DNA from: Lentzea sp. NBRC 102530
GTDB taxonomy: Bacteria; Actinomycetota; Actinomycetes; Mycobacteriales; Pseudonocardiaceae
Assembly: GCF_030269365.1 (NCBI RefSeq)
Contig: NZ_BSTF01000014.1
Span: 124,001 to 188,000, forward strand
Length of the DNA stretch: 64,000 bases
Direction of reading: 5' to 3'
The notes below the pieces were generated by a model. It did no database searches. It was not told where the DNA came from and saw only the letters and a list, made by a program, of their open reading frames with translations. This document shows, one piece after another, positions 25,420-34,111 of this stretch. Within the stretch, counting starts at the first letter, position 1. Each line of letters opens with the position of its first letter. A program made the translations under genes and the position numbers.

Positions 25420-25863
25420 ATGGCACGGGGTTCACAGCGGCAGGATTCGCCGCGCCGACGCAACCGCGACCGGCACGGCCGAGGCCTGCGCGGCCCGCTC
25501 TACCCGGCCACCCTCCCGGCGGCCCGCTCGCGCGCGGAACGCTTCGACGCCCTGGTCATCGAGGCCCTGGAGCCCATCGAGACCCGCTGGCGCACCGAAC
25601 TCACCCAGCTGGACGTGGCCGTCGACGACGTGCCCGAGGTGCAGGTCGAGGGCGAGGACGGCGTGGTCGAGGACGGCAACGTCCCCCTGGCCCGCCTGCT
25701 GCCCGCGGGCTCCGACAACCGTGCCCGGATCGTTCTCTACCGCCGCCCGCTGGAGGCCCGCGCGAAGGACGGCGCGGACCTGGCCGACCTGGTGCACGAC
25801 GTCCTGGTGGAACAGGTGGCGAACTACCTGGGCCTGGACCCGGACGTCGTCGACGAGGGCTGA
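25420..25863 (+). CDS. Metallopeptidase-family protein (Rv3259 type) with an altered zinc motif
   Basis: A 147-residue protein of the small zincin-like family (DUF1025 type). It has a basic N-terminus (about residues 1-25), LPAARSRAERFDALVIEAL, then an acidic middle. The expected HExxH motif reads HDVLVEQVANYLGL near the C-terminus, keeping a His, a shifted Glu and a later Tyr. A similar change appears to be usual in actinobacterial members, so activity is uncertain. The ATG at 25420 is used. It converges with the giant glycosyltransferase gene. Confidence 0.75.
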   Translation: MARGSQRQDSPRRRNRDRHGRGLRGPLYPATLPAARSRAERFDALVIEALEPIETRWRTELTQLDVAVDDVPEVQVEGEDGVVEDGNVPLARLLPAGSDNRARIVLYRRPLEARAKDGADLADLVHDVLVEQVANYLGLDPDVVDEG

Positions 25864-25871
25864 GACACCCC

Positions 25872-28800
25872 TCACACCTTTCTCCTGGTCGGGATCGCGG
25901 TCAGCAGCGTGAACAACGCGGCCGCCGCCTGCCCGAGCAACAGGAAGTCCCTCAGCGTCGTGCTCATGGACGCGCGCACCTCCGCGCCGCCGGACGGCAA
26001 GGGCACCCCGACCAGGTGACCCCACGCCCGCACCACGGGCACCTCGGCCCCGTCCACGAACACCCGCCAGCCGGGTTCGTCCTCGGCGGCGAGCACCAGC
26101 ACGCGCCCCTCCCCGCCGGGTGACACCTTCACGGCGACCTCGGGCAGCGTCACGTTGACCGGCGCCACCCCGTCGGCCCCCACCGCCTCGGGTGGCTCCC
26201 CACCGGTCCGGGCCCGCCGAGCCAGATCAGGCGCCAGCAACACCCCCGTGTCCGAGGTGAGCCGCATCCGCAGCACAGGCCGCCCGTCGGTGGCCCGGGG
26301 CGCCTCGGACACCGACTCCCCGGCGGCTCCTCGCACACGCGCCGCCGCGTCGTCCGACGGCAGCACGATGAACGAGACACCGGAAGACGCGGCCTGGGCC
26401 AGCGCCAGCTTCACCGCGGGCCCGGCCCCGTCCAGCAACGACGAGTTCCACCGCCGCAACCGAGCGGGCGAGGACACCGTGGGCACCAGGTCGTCGTCCC
26501 CGAACGCCGGCAGCCGCCCGGCCACCTGGCGCACCGGCGACCCGAGGATCAGCACCGACCGCCCGGTCCGCTCCAACTCCGCGGTCAACGAGGAGTTCAG
26601 CGCCACCCCGCCGTCGGCCTTCAACGGCCCGGACCGCAGGTCGAGCAGCCCAGCGACCCCCAAACTCACCAGCGTCACCACACCGACGACGTACACAGCG
26701 CGACGAACACGGGCCAACCGTGCGATGCCCGGCGGCACCCCGCGCTGACACCCGGCGAGCACCACACACACGAGCCCCCACGCCAGCAACACCAAGGGCG
26801 TCCCGGGCCACGCACCTACAGCTGCCACGGCGGCCAGGGCGCCGATGGCCAGCACGATCACCAGGAGCCCGGGCAGCATCAGGACGTTGGGCCGCAGCAC
26901 GGCGGCGGCGAAGGCGGCCGCCACGAACACCGAGCACACGATCAGGTTGGGCGGCGGCGACGAGTAGGCGGCGCCGAGGCCGTTCAGCACCATGTCGGGG
27001 TGTTGCAGCAACACAGCGGGCCACGGCAGCAGCAATGCCATCGGCAGCAGCACGATCGCGAACAGGGCGGCGATCCGGCGTGCCCCGCCCGTCACCGCCA
27101 CGAAGCCGGCCAGCGCACCCACGATGATCACGACGTGGGTCAGCGGCGAGAAGGCGCCGAGGACGGCGACACCGATGGCCGTGCCGGACGCCATCGGCAG
27201 CCAGGCGTGGGTGGACGACGCGCGCAAGACCGCGTACACGCCGGCGAACACCACGGGCGTGACGATGTGCACGACGACGACGTCCAAACGACCTTCAGAC
27301 ACCGCAGTGGTGGCCACAGGCAACAGCCCGTAGAAGGCCGCGACCACCGCGCGCACGGAACGTCGTACGCGCAAGCCGCGTGACGCGATGTAGGCCGACA
27401 ACGCCGCGAGCGGGATGTCGCCGAGCAACAACAACGCGACGGCGAACGACGGTCCGCCGGGGATCAGGCCCAGCACGGCCAGCGCTGCCGGAGCGGGCGC
27501 CGCGGTGCCACCGCCCACCGGGTGCCACGACGCCAGGTAGGTCGACCAGACCTCCCCCGCCGACCCGACGGGCAGCAGACGGCCGCCGGCGAGGTCCAGG
27601 CCGAGCCGCGACCAGTTCGCGATCAGGGCGACGACCGAGAGTCCCAGCACCAGCAGAACGGGCGGCGCCAGCAGCAGTGATCGCAGCACCCGCGACTGGT
27701 CGACCTCGACGAAGACCGTGCCGGGAGCGCCACGGGGTCCGGGAGAGGGGCGGGGCCGCGGCGACGGGCGCAGCGCACCCGGCAGCGCGGCGTCGACGGG
27801 CACCACGACGGGCGGGCGGCGCAGACCGGCGACGCGGGGACGGCCGCGCGACGCCCCGGCCGGCAGAGCGGACGGGCCGACCGGCCGAGAGTCCACTTCG
27901 GACGGTTCGAGCCAGGTCGATCCGGAATCGGTTGCGGGCAAACGACCCAGCGCGGCGTCGGCGAGCACGCGACGGCGGATCAGGAACGTCGCTCCGGCCC
28001 GGACGGCGTTGCGCAGCCGGGTGAGTCTGCTGGTGAAGAGGCCGCGCACGACCGCGGAGCCGCGGCGCGCGCGCCGGCCCTCCAGCAAACGGCCCCGCGT
28101 GAGGAGGTAACGGGCCGCTCCCACCTCGGCGTGTGCGTCGGCGAAACGCCGGAGGAGGAGGAAGCCGAGAGCCCGCAGCAGCGACAAGACCAGCAGCCGC
28201 GGAAGTCCCACCAGAAACGAGGAACCTGAACAATTGACCAAGAAAGTGCGCATGCCGTGCGCCCGGTCGACACCGCGAAATGACGGACCCGGCCGAGCCA
28301 TCGCCGCGTCCAAACGGCGTGCCCCTTTAGTTGCGGCGCGCGCATGTCGCATGCGTGCGACCGGTACGCACAGGACCAAATGACCTGAGCGATTAGCGCG
28401 CCAGCCGAAGTCGAGATCGTCACGCAGCAACGGCATCGCTTCGTCGTAACCGCCGAGGGAGTGCCACACCTCACGTTTGATCAACGATCCGGCGGACGAG
28501 ACGGCGAGAACCTCGGTGCTCTGCTGAAACGATGCGGAATGTTCCGCGGAGGACAGACCCGTCTGTCGATGTCCTGAAGAATCCGTCGAGAGACCCGCTT
28601 CGACGACGAGCCGAGAATCCACCCAATCGAGGCACAGCGGACCGAGCACCGCGGCCGACGGGGACACCTCGGCGGCGGTCAGCAGAGCCGCCAGGCAGTC
28701 GGGTTCGGGCGCGCTGTCGTCGTGCAGCAGCCACACCCACTTGCCGGGGTCACCCCAGCGTTGAACAGCGTGTTCCACCGCGATGCGCACGGCGGTGCCG

Positions 28801-29030
28801 AAGCCCGTGCCGCGCGGCGCGGTCAGCACCCCGTCCAGCAGGTCCTCCGCCTCGGCCAGCACCTTCGCCGTCCGGTCGGTGGACCCGGTGTCGACGGCGA
28901 TCACGTGCCGTGGACGAATTCGCTGGCGGCGCAAGGCAGACAGCGCCGTGCTGAGCCACTGGTCGCCGTCGTGGCAGACCAGGACGCACAGCACCGGCGC
29001 TGTCCGGAGCCTCGGGTGAGGGCTTGTCAC
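25872..29030 (-). CDS. Giant membrane glycosyltransferase, GT2 domain plus polytopic C-terminus
   Basis: A 1052-residue protein. Residues 10-250 form a GT2 (GT-A) domain with VLVCHDGDQWLSTAL, DTGSTDRT, and the metal-binding LLHDDSAPEPD near residue 103. A second acidic motif, RDDLDFGWR, is near residue 214. A short linker carries charged segments (about 340-430). From about residue 450 to 760 and again near 1030 there are about a dozen hydrophobic segments, with an extracytoplasmic domain of about 250 residues (775-1030). It probably builds a cell-envelope glycan on a lipid carrier. It lies between whiB2 and the Rv3259-like gene. Confidence 0.82.
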   Translation of the reverse strand: MTSPHPRLRTAPVLCVLVCHDGDQWLSTALSALRRQRIRPRHVIAVDTGSTDRTAKVLAEAEDLLDGVLTAPRGTGFGTAVRIAVEHAVQRWGDPGKWVWLLHDDSAPEPDCLAALLTAAEVSPSAAVLGPLCLDWVDSRLVVEAGLSTDSSGHRQTGLSSAEHSASFQQSTEVLAVSSAGSLIKREVWHSLGGYDEAMPLLRDDLDFGWRANRSGHLVLCVPVARMRHARAATKGARRLDAAMARPGPSFRGVDRAHGMRTFLVNCSGSSFLVGLPRLLVLSLLRALGFLLLRRFADAHAEVGAARYLLTRGRLLEGRRARRGSAVVRGLFTSRLTRLRNAVRAGATFLIRRRVLADAALGRLPATDSGSTWLEPSEVDSRPVGPSALPAGASRGRPRVAGLRRPPVVVPVDAALPGALRPSPRPRPSPGPRGAPGTVFVEVDQSRVLRSLLLAPPVLLVLGLSVVALIANWSRLGLDLAGGRLLPVGSAGEVWSTYLASWHPVGGGTAAPAPAALAVLGLIPGGPSFAVALLLLGDIPLAALSAYIASRGLRVRRSVRAVVAAFYGLLPVATTAVSEGRLDVVVVHIVTPVVFAGVYAVLRASSTHAWLPMASGTAIGVAVLGAFSPLTHVVIIVGALAGFVAVTGGARRIAALFAIVLLPMALLLPWPAVLLQHPDMVLNGLGAAYSSPPPNLIVCSVFVAAAFAAAVLRPNVLMLPGLLVIVLAIGALAAVAAVGAWPGTPLVLLAWGLVCVVLAGCQRGVPPGIARLARVRRAVYVVGVVTLVSLGVAGLLDLRSGPLKADGGVALNSSLTAELERTGRSVLILGSPVRQVAGRLPAFGDDDLVPTVSSPARLRRWNSSLLDGAGPAVKLALAQAASSGVSFIVLPSDDAAARVRGAAGESVSEAPRATDGRPVLRMRLTSDTGVLLAPDLARRARTGGEPPEAVGADGVAPVNVTLPEVAVKVSPGGEGRVLVLAAEDEPGWRVFVDGAEVPVVRAWGHLVGVPLPSGGAEVRASMSTTLRDFLLLGQAAAALFTLLTAIPTRRKV

Positions 29031-29061
29031 GCCCCCAAGTTAAGGCAAGAAGATCACGCTT

Positions 29062-29367
29062 TTAGACAGCTCTCTTCTTCAGCTTGCGGCGTTCTCGTTC
29101 ACTGAGACCACCCCAGATGCCGAAGCGTTCGTCGTGCTGGAGCGCGTACTCCAGGCACTCCGAACGAACCTCGCAGCCCAGGCAGATGCGCTTGGCCTCC
29201 CGCGTCGAACCGCCCTTTTCGGGGAAGAACGCCTCGGGATCCGTCTGCGCGCAGAGCGCGCGCTCCTGCCAGTCCTGCTCGTCGGCAGGGTCGAACAGGT
29301 ACGACAGCTCGCCCTGCACGACCGGCTGCGTGACGTGATCTTCTTCGAGCTCTTCGAATTCCTGCAT
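29062..29367 (-). CDS. whiB2: WhiB-family iron-sulfur regulator (WhiB2/WhmD)
   Basis: A 101-residue Fe-S protein that works with the principal sigma factor and is needed for septation in relatives. The four cluster cysteines are C39, C62, C65 and C71 (C-x22-C-x2-C-x5-C). The turn GIWGG is at residues 83-87, followed by the basic RERRKLKKRA tail. The ATG at 29365-29367 follows GAGGAGG, so the longer open frame to 29478 is rejected. It corresponds to Rv3260c by position, before fbiA. The 245-base region upstream (29368-29612) carries its promoter and that of the M50 gene. Confidence 0.95.
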   Translation of the reverse strand: MQEFEELEEDHVTQPVVQGELSYLFDPADEQDWQERALCAQTDPEAFFPEKGGSTREAKRICLGCEVRSECLEYALQHDERFGIWGGLSERERRKLKKRAV

Positions 29368-29612
29368 TTCGTCCGCCTCCTCGCCTTCCGCTCTCCCCGG
29401 TTGGCGGACGCCAGACGCCGTTCCCACAACGACGAATGACACCGATGTGATTACACCTGCGTCACAGCGGGCGGTCAAGCGGAGTCCACACGTCGGGGGA
29501 TATTCGCGCAGATGGCCGCAAAAACCTTGACTCGCTGCACAGACAGTGATTCAGGTGCCGCGACCCGTTCCCGAACGGCCCACACCGCCGTCCGACACGC
29601 CACACTGGTGGG

Positions 29613-30368
29613 GTGAAGCGATCAGCGGTTCGCCCCAGCCCACTGTTCCTCGGCCTGCTCGCGGCGGTCGTCGCCGGAGCCGCCCTCACCCTGGTCGAGA
29701 GCGACGTCGCGATCAAGTCGGGCACCATCCTCTTCGTACTCGCCGGGTGGGCGGTGACGCTGTGCCTGCACGAGTTCGGGCATGCCGCCGTCGCGTACAA
29801 GGGCGGCGACTTCTCCGTACGTGACAAGGGTTATCTCACCCTCGACATCCGTCGTTACACCGACCCCGTGCTCAGCATCGTGCTGCCGCTGGTGCTGCTG
29901 GTCATGGGCGGAATCCCGCTTCCGGGTGGTGCCGTCTGGATCAACCACCACGCCCTGCGGAACAAGCGGATCGAGTCGTTGGTCTCACTCGCGGGACCGA
30001 TTTCCAACCTCGTGATCGGCGTGCTGCTCGCGTTCGTCGTCGCGTTCACCTCGCCGCCGGCCGCGCTCGCCAACGCGATTTCGTACCTTGCTTTGTTGCA
30101 GGTGTTCGCGTTCCTCCTCAACATCCTGCCGGTGCCCGGCCTCGACGGCTGGGGCGCGATCGAACCGTTCCTGCCCTACGAGGCCCAGCGGTTCGGCGCC
30201 AAGGTCCGGCCGTGGGCGCCGCTGGTGCTGTTCGCGCTGCTGATCGCCTTCTCCGAGGTCAGTGGCACCTTCTTCCGCCTGTCGCTGGACTTGTTCCGGC
30301 TCATCGGCGGCGACCCCTACTCGGCGTTCGTCGGCAGCGAGACCTTCATGTTCTGGCGCTCGATTTAG
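29613..30368 (+). CDS. Site-2-protease-like M50 membrane metallopeptidase
   Basis: A 251-residue integral membrane protease with the zinc motif HEFGH near residue 53 in the second hydrophobic segment and the third zinc-ligand motif LPVPGLDGWGAIEP near residue 172. About six membrane segments can be seen. There is no PDZ domain, so this is the short, spore-protease-like or housekeeping type. The GTG at 29613 is used. It is divergent from whiB2 and precedes fbiA by 33 bases. Its substrate is unknown; regulated intramembrane proteolysis is the family role. Confidence 0.85.
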   Translation: MKRSAVRPSPLFLGLLAAVVAGAALTLVESDVAIKSGTILFVLAGWAVTLCLHEFGHAAVAYKGGDFSVRDKGYLTLDIRRYTDPVLSIVLPLVLLVMGGIPLPGGAVWINHHALRNKRIESLVSLAGPISNLVIGVLLAFVVAFTSPPAALANAISYLALLQVFAFLLNILPVPGLDGWGAIEPFLPYEAQRFGAKVRPWAPLVLFALLIAFSEVSGTFFRLSLDLFRLIGGDPYSAFVGSETFMFWRSI

Positions 30369-30401
30369 GGGCCGGCCAGCGCTGTGGAAGCATGGGCGGG
30401 C

Positions 30402-31355
30402 GTGAAGGTCGTAGCACTGGTCGGCGGGGTCGGCGGCGCGAGGTTCCTGCAGGGCCTCAAAGCACTCGGGGCGGACGTCACGGCGGTGGTCAACACCGGC
30501 GACGACGTGTGGATGCACGGGCTGCGCATCACCCCTGACCTCGACACCTGCATGTACACGCTGGGCGGCGGGATCGACACCGAACGCGGCTGGGGTCGCG
30601 CAGGCGAGTCGTGGACCGTCAAGGAGGAACTCGCCGCGTACGGGGCCGAACCGTCGTGGTTCGGCCTGGGCGACCGGGACCTGGCGACCCACCTCGTCCG
30701 CACGCAGATGTTGCGCGCGGGCTATCCGCTGTCCGCGGTCGTGGAGGCGCTGTGCGACCGGTGGCAGCCGGGCGTGCGGCTGCTGCCGATGACGGACGAC
30801 CGCATGGAGACGCACGTCGTCGTGGAGATCGACGGCGAGCAGAAGGCCATCCACTTCCAGGAGTGGTGGGTGAAGCACCGGGCCGGCATCCCCGCGCAGT
30901 CGTTCGCGTACGTCGGCGCCGACACCGCGACGGCCGGTCCCGGCGTGCTCGACGCGATCGCCGAGGCCGACGCGGTGGTCCTGGCCCCGTCCAACCCGGT
31001 GGTGAGCGTCGGCACGATCCTCACCGTGCCCGGCGTGCGCGACGCGTTGCGCAAGACCGAGGCCGGGGTCGTGGGCCTGTCCCCGATCATCGGAGGGAAA
31101 CCGTTGCGGGGCATGGCCGACGCCTGCCTGGACGCGATCGGCGTGGAGACCTCGGCCGAGGCGGTCGGGCGGCTCTACGGCTCCCGCAAGTGCTCGGAGG
31201 ACGGCATCCTGGACGCGTGGCTGGTGCACACCGGCGACCGCGCCGACGTGCCCGGCGTCGCGGTCCGCGCGGTCCCGCTGCTGATGTCCGATGTGGACGC
31301 CACGGCGCAGATGGCCCGCGACGCGCTGGAACTGGCCGGGGTCGACGTTGGCTGA
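30402..31355 (+). CDS. fbiA: F420 biosynthesis phosphoenolpyruvyl/lactyl transferase FbiA (CofD)
   Basis: Joins a phospholactate or phosphoenolpyruvate unit from its guanylated carrier to FO, giving (dehydro)F420-0. The protein is 317 residues. The N-terminus VVALVGGVGGARFLQGL is the CofD signature, followed by VVNTGDDVWMHGLRITPDLDT near residues 33-53 and LAPSNPVVSVGTIL near residue 194. The GTG at 30402 is chosen because it gives that N-terminus exactly. fbiB overlaps its stop by 8 bases. It is cytoplasmic and matches Rv3261. Confidence 0.95.
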   Translation: MKVVALVGGVGGARFLQGLKALGADVTAVVNTGDDVWMHGLRITPDLDTCMYTLGGGIDTERGWGRAGESWTVKEELAAYGAEPSWFGLGDRDLATHLVRTQMLRAGYPLSAVVEALCDRWQPGVRLLPMTDDRMETHVVVEIDGEQKAIHFQEWWVKHRAGIPAQSFAYVGADTATAGPGVLDAIAEADAVVLAPSNPVVSVGTILTVPGVRDALRKTEAGVVGLSPIIGGKPLRGMADACLDAIGVETSAEAVGRLYGSRKCSEDGILDAWLVHTGDRADVPGVAVRAVPLLMSDVDATAQMARDALELAGVDVG

Positions 31356-32670
31356 CCACGCCGCGGCGGCACTGGAACTGCTGCCCGTCACCGGCCTGCC
31401 GGAATTTCGCCCCGGCGACGACCTGGCCGGCGCGATCGCTCTTGCCGCCCCCTGGCTGCGTGACGGTGACGTGCTGGTCGTCACGTCCAAGGTCTTGTCC
31501 AAAGTGGAGGGACGGCTCGTCCGCGTGCCGGCCGACCCCGAGGAGCGGGACCGCATCCGGCGCGAGCACGTGGCCGCGGAGTCGGTGCGGGTGCTCGCCC
31601 GCAAGATGCGCACGCTGATCACCGAGAACAAGCTCGGCATCGTGCAGGCCGCGTCCGGGGTGGACGCCTCGAACGTGGCGGGCGACGAGATCGCGCTGCT
31701 CCCGGTCGACCCGGACGGCTCGGCGGCGTCGCTCAGAGCGGCGTTGAAGGCCTCGCTGGGCGTCGAGGTCGCCGTGGTGATCACCGACACGATGGGCCGC
31801 GCCTGGCGGATGGGCCAGACCGACGCCGCGATCGGCGCGTCGGGCCTCCGCGTGCTGCACGACTACGCGGGCGCGGTCGACGAGCACGGCAACGAGCTCG
31901 CGGTGACGATGGTCGCGGTCGCGGACGAGATCGCGGCCGCCGCGGACCTGGTGAAGGGCAAGCTCGGCGCGGTGCCGGTGGCGGTGCTGCGCGGGTTCGA
32001 CGTGGTGGACGACGGGTCCACGGCACGCGACCTGAACCGGCCCGTCGAAGAGGACCTGTTCAGCCTCGGCACGGAGGAGGCGCTCGCGCTCGGGCGCGCT
32101 CAGGCCGTGCTGATGCGCAAGTCCGTGCGGTTCTACTCGGACGAGCCCGTCGACCTCGCCGTGCTGAAGCGCGCGGTCGGGGCGGCGTTGACCGCGCCCG
32201 CGCCGCACCACACGAAGCCGTTGCGGTTCGTGCTGGTGCGGGAGAAGCGCGCGGAACTGCTGCGGTCGATGCGCGAGCAGTGGGAGACCGACCTGCGCGC
32301 CGACGGGTTCACCGACGAGCAGATCGCCCGCCGGGTGCGGCGCGGCGACCTGCTGGTGGAGGCACCGGAGATCGTGGTGCCGTTCCTGGTCCGCGACGGC
32401 GCGCACAGCTACCCGGACGACCGGCGCGCGGACGCCGAGAAGACGATGTTCACGGTCGCCGGCGGCGCCGCCGTGCAGGGCCTGCTGGTGGCGCTGGCCG
32501 CCGAGGGGCTCGGCTCGTGCTGGGTGTCGTCGACGATCTTCTGCGCGGACCTGGTGCGGTCGGTGCTGGGCGTGCCGGACGACTGGGAGCCGCTGGGCGC
32601 CGTCGCGGTCGGGCACCCGGTCGAGCCGCTGACGCCGCGTGAACCGCTGGAAGGGCTGATCGAACTGTGA
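31348..32670 (+). CDS. fbiB: Bifunctional F420 biosynthesis protein FbiB
   Basis: A 440-residue protein fusing two functions. The N-terminal CofE-like F420-0:gamma-glutamyl ligase (about residues 1-245) contains VVTSKVLSKVEGR and VITDTMGRAWRMGQTDAAIG. The C-terminal FMN-dependent nitroreductase-like domain (about 250-440) contains RKSVRFYSDEPVD and the LVALAAEGLGSCWVSSTIF segment. The C-terminal domain reduces dehydro-F420-0 in actinobacteria. The TTG at 31348 overlaps fbiA by 8 bases and gives the right length. It corresponds to Rv3262. Confidence 0.94.
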   Translation: MADHAAAALELLPVTGLPEFRPGDDLAGAIALAAPWLRDGDVLVVTSKVLSKVEGRLVRVPADPEERDRIRREHVAAESVRVLARKMRTLITENKLGIVQAASGVDASNVAGDEIALLPVDPDGSAASLRAALKASLGVEVAVVITDTMGRAWRMGQTDAAIGASGLRVLHDYAGAVDEHGNELAVTMVAVADEIAAAADLVKGKLGAVPVAVLRGFDVVDDGSTARDLNRPVEEDLFSLGTEEALALGRAQAVLMRKSVRFYSDEPVDLAVLKRAVGAALTAPAPHHTKPLRFVLVREKRAELLRSMREQWETDLRADGFTDEQIARRVRRGDLLVEAPEIVVPFLVRDGAHSYPDDRRADAEKTMFTVAGGAAVQGLLVALAAEGLGSCWVSSTIFCADLVRSVLGVPDDWEPLGAVAVGHPVEPLTPREPLEGLIEL

Positions 32671-33194
32671 CGCTGCACGCCGACACCGTCTCGACGCTGA
32701 GCCGGTTCTCGGGCCAGGACGCGTTGAAGGAGGCCTACCTGGGCTTCCTGGCGGCCCGCGAGGACGCCTGCCTGCGCTCCTGCGAACCCGGCCACATCAC
32801 CGCGTCAGCGCTGGTGCTGGACGCCACCGCGGAGCACGCGTTGCTGACGCTGCACCCGCGCGTGGGCCGGTGGCTGCAACTGGGCGGGCACTGCGAGCCG
32901 GAGGACGAGACCCTCGCCGGTGCCGCGTTGCGCGAGGCCACCGAGGAGTCCGGCATGCGCGGGCTGCGGATCGAGCCGACGCCGATCCACCTCGACGTGC
33001 ACCCGATCACGTGCTCGCTCGGCAAGCCGACCCGTCACTTCGACGTGCGGTTCCTGGTGCGGGCACCGGTGGGCGCGCAGCCGGTGCGCTCGGCGGAGTC
33101 CGTGGACCTGCAGTGGTGGCCGCTGGAGCAGTTGCCGGACAACGTGGACGACCTGCACCCGCTGATCGAGAGCGCTCTCACCCGGCTCGGCTAG
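32667..33194 (+). CDS. NUDIX hydrolase
   Basis: A 175-residue pyrophosphatase with a near-canonical Nudix box (GGHCEPEDETLAGAALREATEE, broken here at 32 percent of the length), with Mg-binding Glu residues in REATEE. The spacing before the first Glu is one residue longer than the consensus, as in the NUDIX proteins found after fbiB. GTG overlaps the fbiB stop (GTGA at 32667-32670), so it is coupled to fbiB. Its substrate is unknown. It converges with the glycosylase gene, overlapping it by 4 bases. Confidence 0.85.
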   Translation: MTLHADTVSTLSRFSGQDALKEAYLGFLAAREDACLRSCEPGHITASALVLDATAEHALLTLHPRVGRWLQLGGHCEPEDETLAGAALREATEESGMRGLRIEPTPIHLDVHPITCSLGKPTRHFDVRFLVRAPVGAQPVRSAESVDLQWWPLEQLPDNVDDLHPLIESALTRLG

Positions 33195-34081
33195 AACCCG
33201 CGGTAGTCGCGCGGCGAGAACCTCGGGGCTCGCCGCGGCCGTTGCATGCCCGCGGACGCCAGGTACATGACGGCGCGATGGCGCTGCGGCTGGTACGGCG
33301 CCAGCAACTCCATCATCGCGTCGTCGTCGCCGGGGGTGCCGGTCAACGCCCACGTGACGTTCTTGGCGACGTGGTAGTCGCCGACGCTCACCGCGTCCGG
33401 GTCCCCCCAGGACCGTTGCGCGACCTCGGCGGACGTCCACACGCCGATGCCGGGCACCTTCTCGAGCAACTCGCGGCTGCGCATCTCGGCGGCCTTCTCC
33501 AGCCGGTGCGCGACCTGGGCGGCGTTGATCAGCGTTCGCCTTCGCGCGCCGTCGAGGCCGCACTGGTGCCACTCCCAGTCCTGCAGGCCCAGCAACCGTT
33601 GCGGGGTCGGCGGAACCTTCAGCGGCTTGGGTCCGGGAGCGCTCTCACCGAACCTGCGGCCTAGTTCGCGCCACGTCCGGAACGCCTCCGTCCCGGTGAC
33701 CTTCTGCTCCAGGATCGAGGCGAACAGCAGGTCCCACACGCGGTTCGCGGCGCCGAGCCGCAGCCCGGGCCGCCGCCGGCGCGCCTCGGCGATGACCGGG
33801 TGGTGGGCGACGAACTCGTCCACCGTGTCGTCCGCGCCGAGCAGGGCGGGCAGGCCGTCGAGCAGCCACGGCCCGCCCTCACCCCACGCTTCGGCGAGCA
33901 CCTCACCGTTCGTCCTGGTGACGTGCAGCGTGCCCGCACCGCACGGCGTGTTCGCCGCGAACCAGACGCCGCCCTCCGCGGAGAAGGACGGGTCGCCGGG
34001 CCCGCGGCGCAACGTGCCGAGCACCGCTCCCAGGTCGAGCGGGAACGGTGGAGTCCAGGTTCTGCTGGTGGCGCGGCTCAA
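33191..34081 (-). CDS. HhH-GPD DNA glycosylase, AlkA-like
   Basis: A 296-residue DNA repair glycosylase, probably for alkylated bases. A helix-hairpin-helix (LLEKVPGIGVWTSAEVAQRS) lies near residue 200. It is followed by the catalytic-Asp region VSVGDYHVAKNV near residue 232, the expected position for the AlkA/3-methyladenine glycosylase type. The family's other motif, ILEQKVTGTEAFRTWREL, lies near residue 122. There is no iron-sulfur cluster tail. The start at 34081 leaves 31 bases to the next gene. A role in repair is inferred from the fold. Confidence 0.85.
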   Translation of the reverse strand: MSRATSRTWTPPFPLDLGAVLGTLRRGPGDPSFSAEGGVWFAANTPCGAGTLHVTRTNGEVLAEAWGEGGPWLLDGLPALLGADDTVDEFVAHHPVIAEARRRRPGLRLGAANRVWDLLFASILEQKVTGTEAFRTWRELGRRFGESAPGPKPLKVPPTPQRLLGLQDWEWHQCGLDGARRRTLINAAQVAHRLEKAAEMRSRELLEKVPGIGVWTSAEVAQRSWGDPDAVSVGDYHVAKNVTWALTGTPGDDDAMMELLAPYQPQRHRAVMYLASAGMQRPRRAPRFSPRDYRGF

Positions 34082-34111
34082 AGCGTCGCCGGGGTGCTCG
34101 TGGTCACGCCA

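Noticed and set aside
29446..29466. CRP-like site (TGTGA and TCACA) upstream of whiB2
   Set aside because: The half-sites are 11 bases apart rather than six, so the spacing does not fit CRP-family binding.
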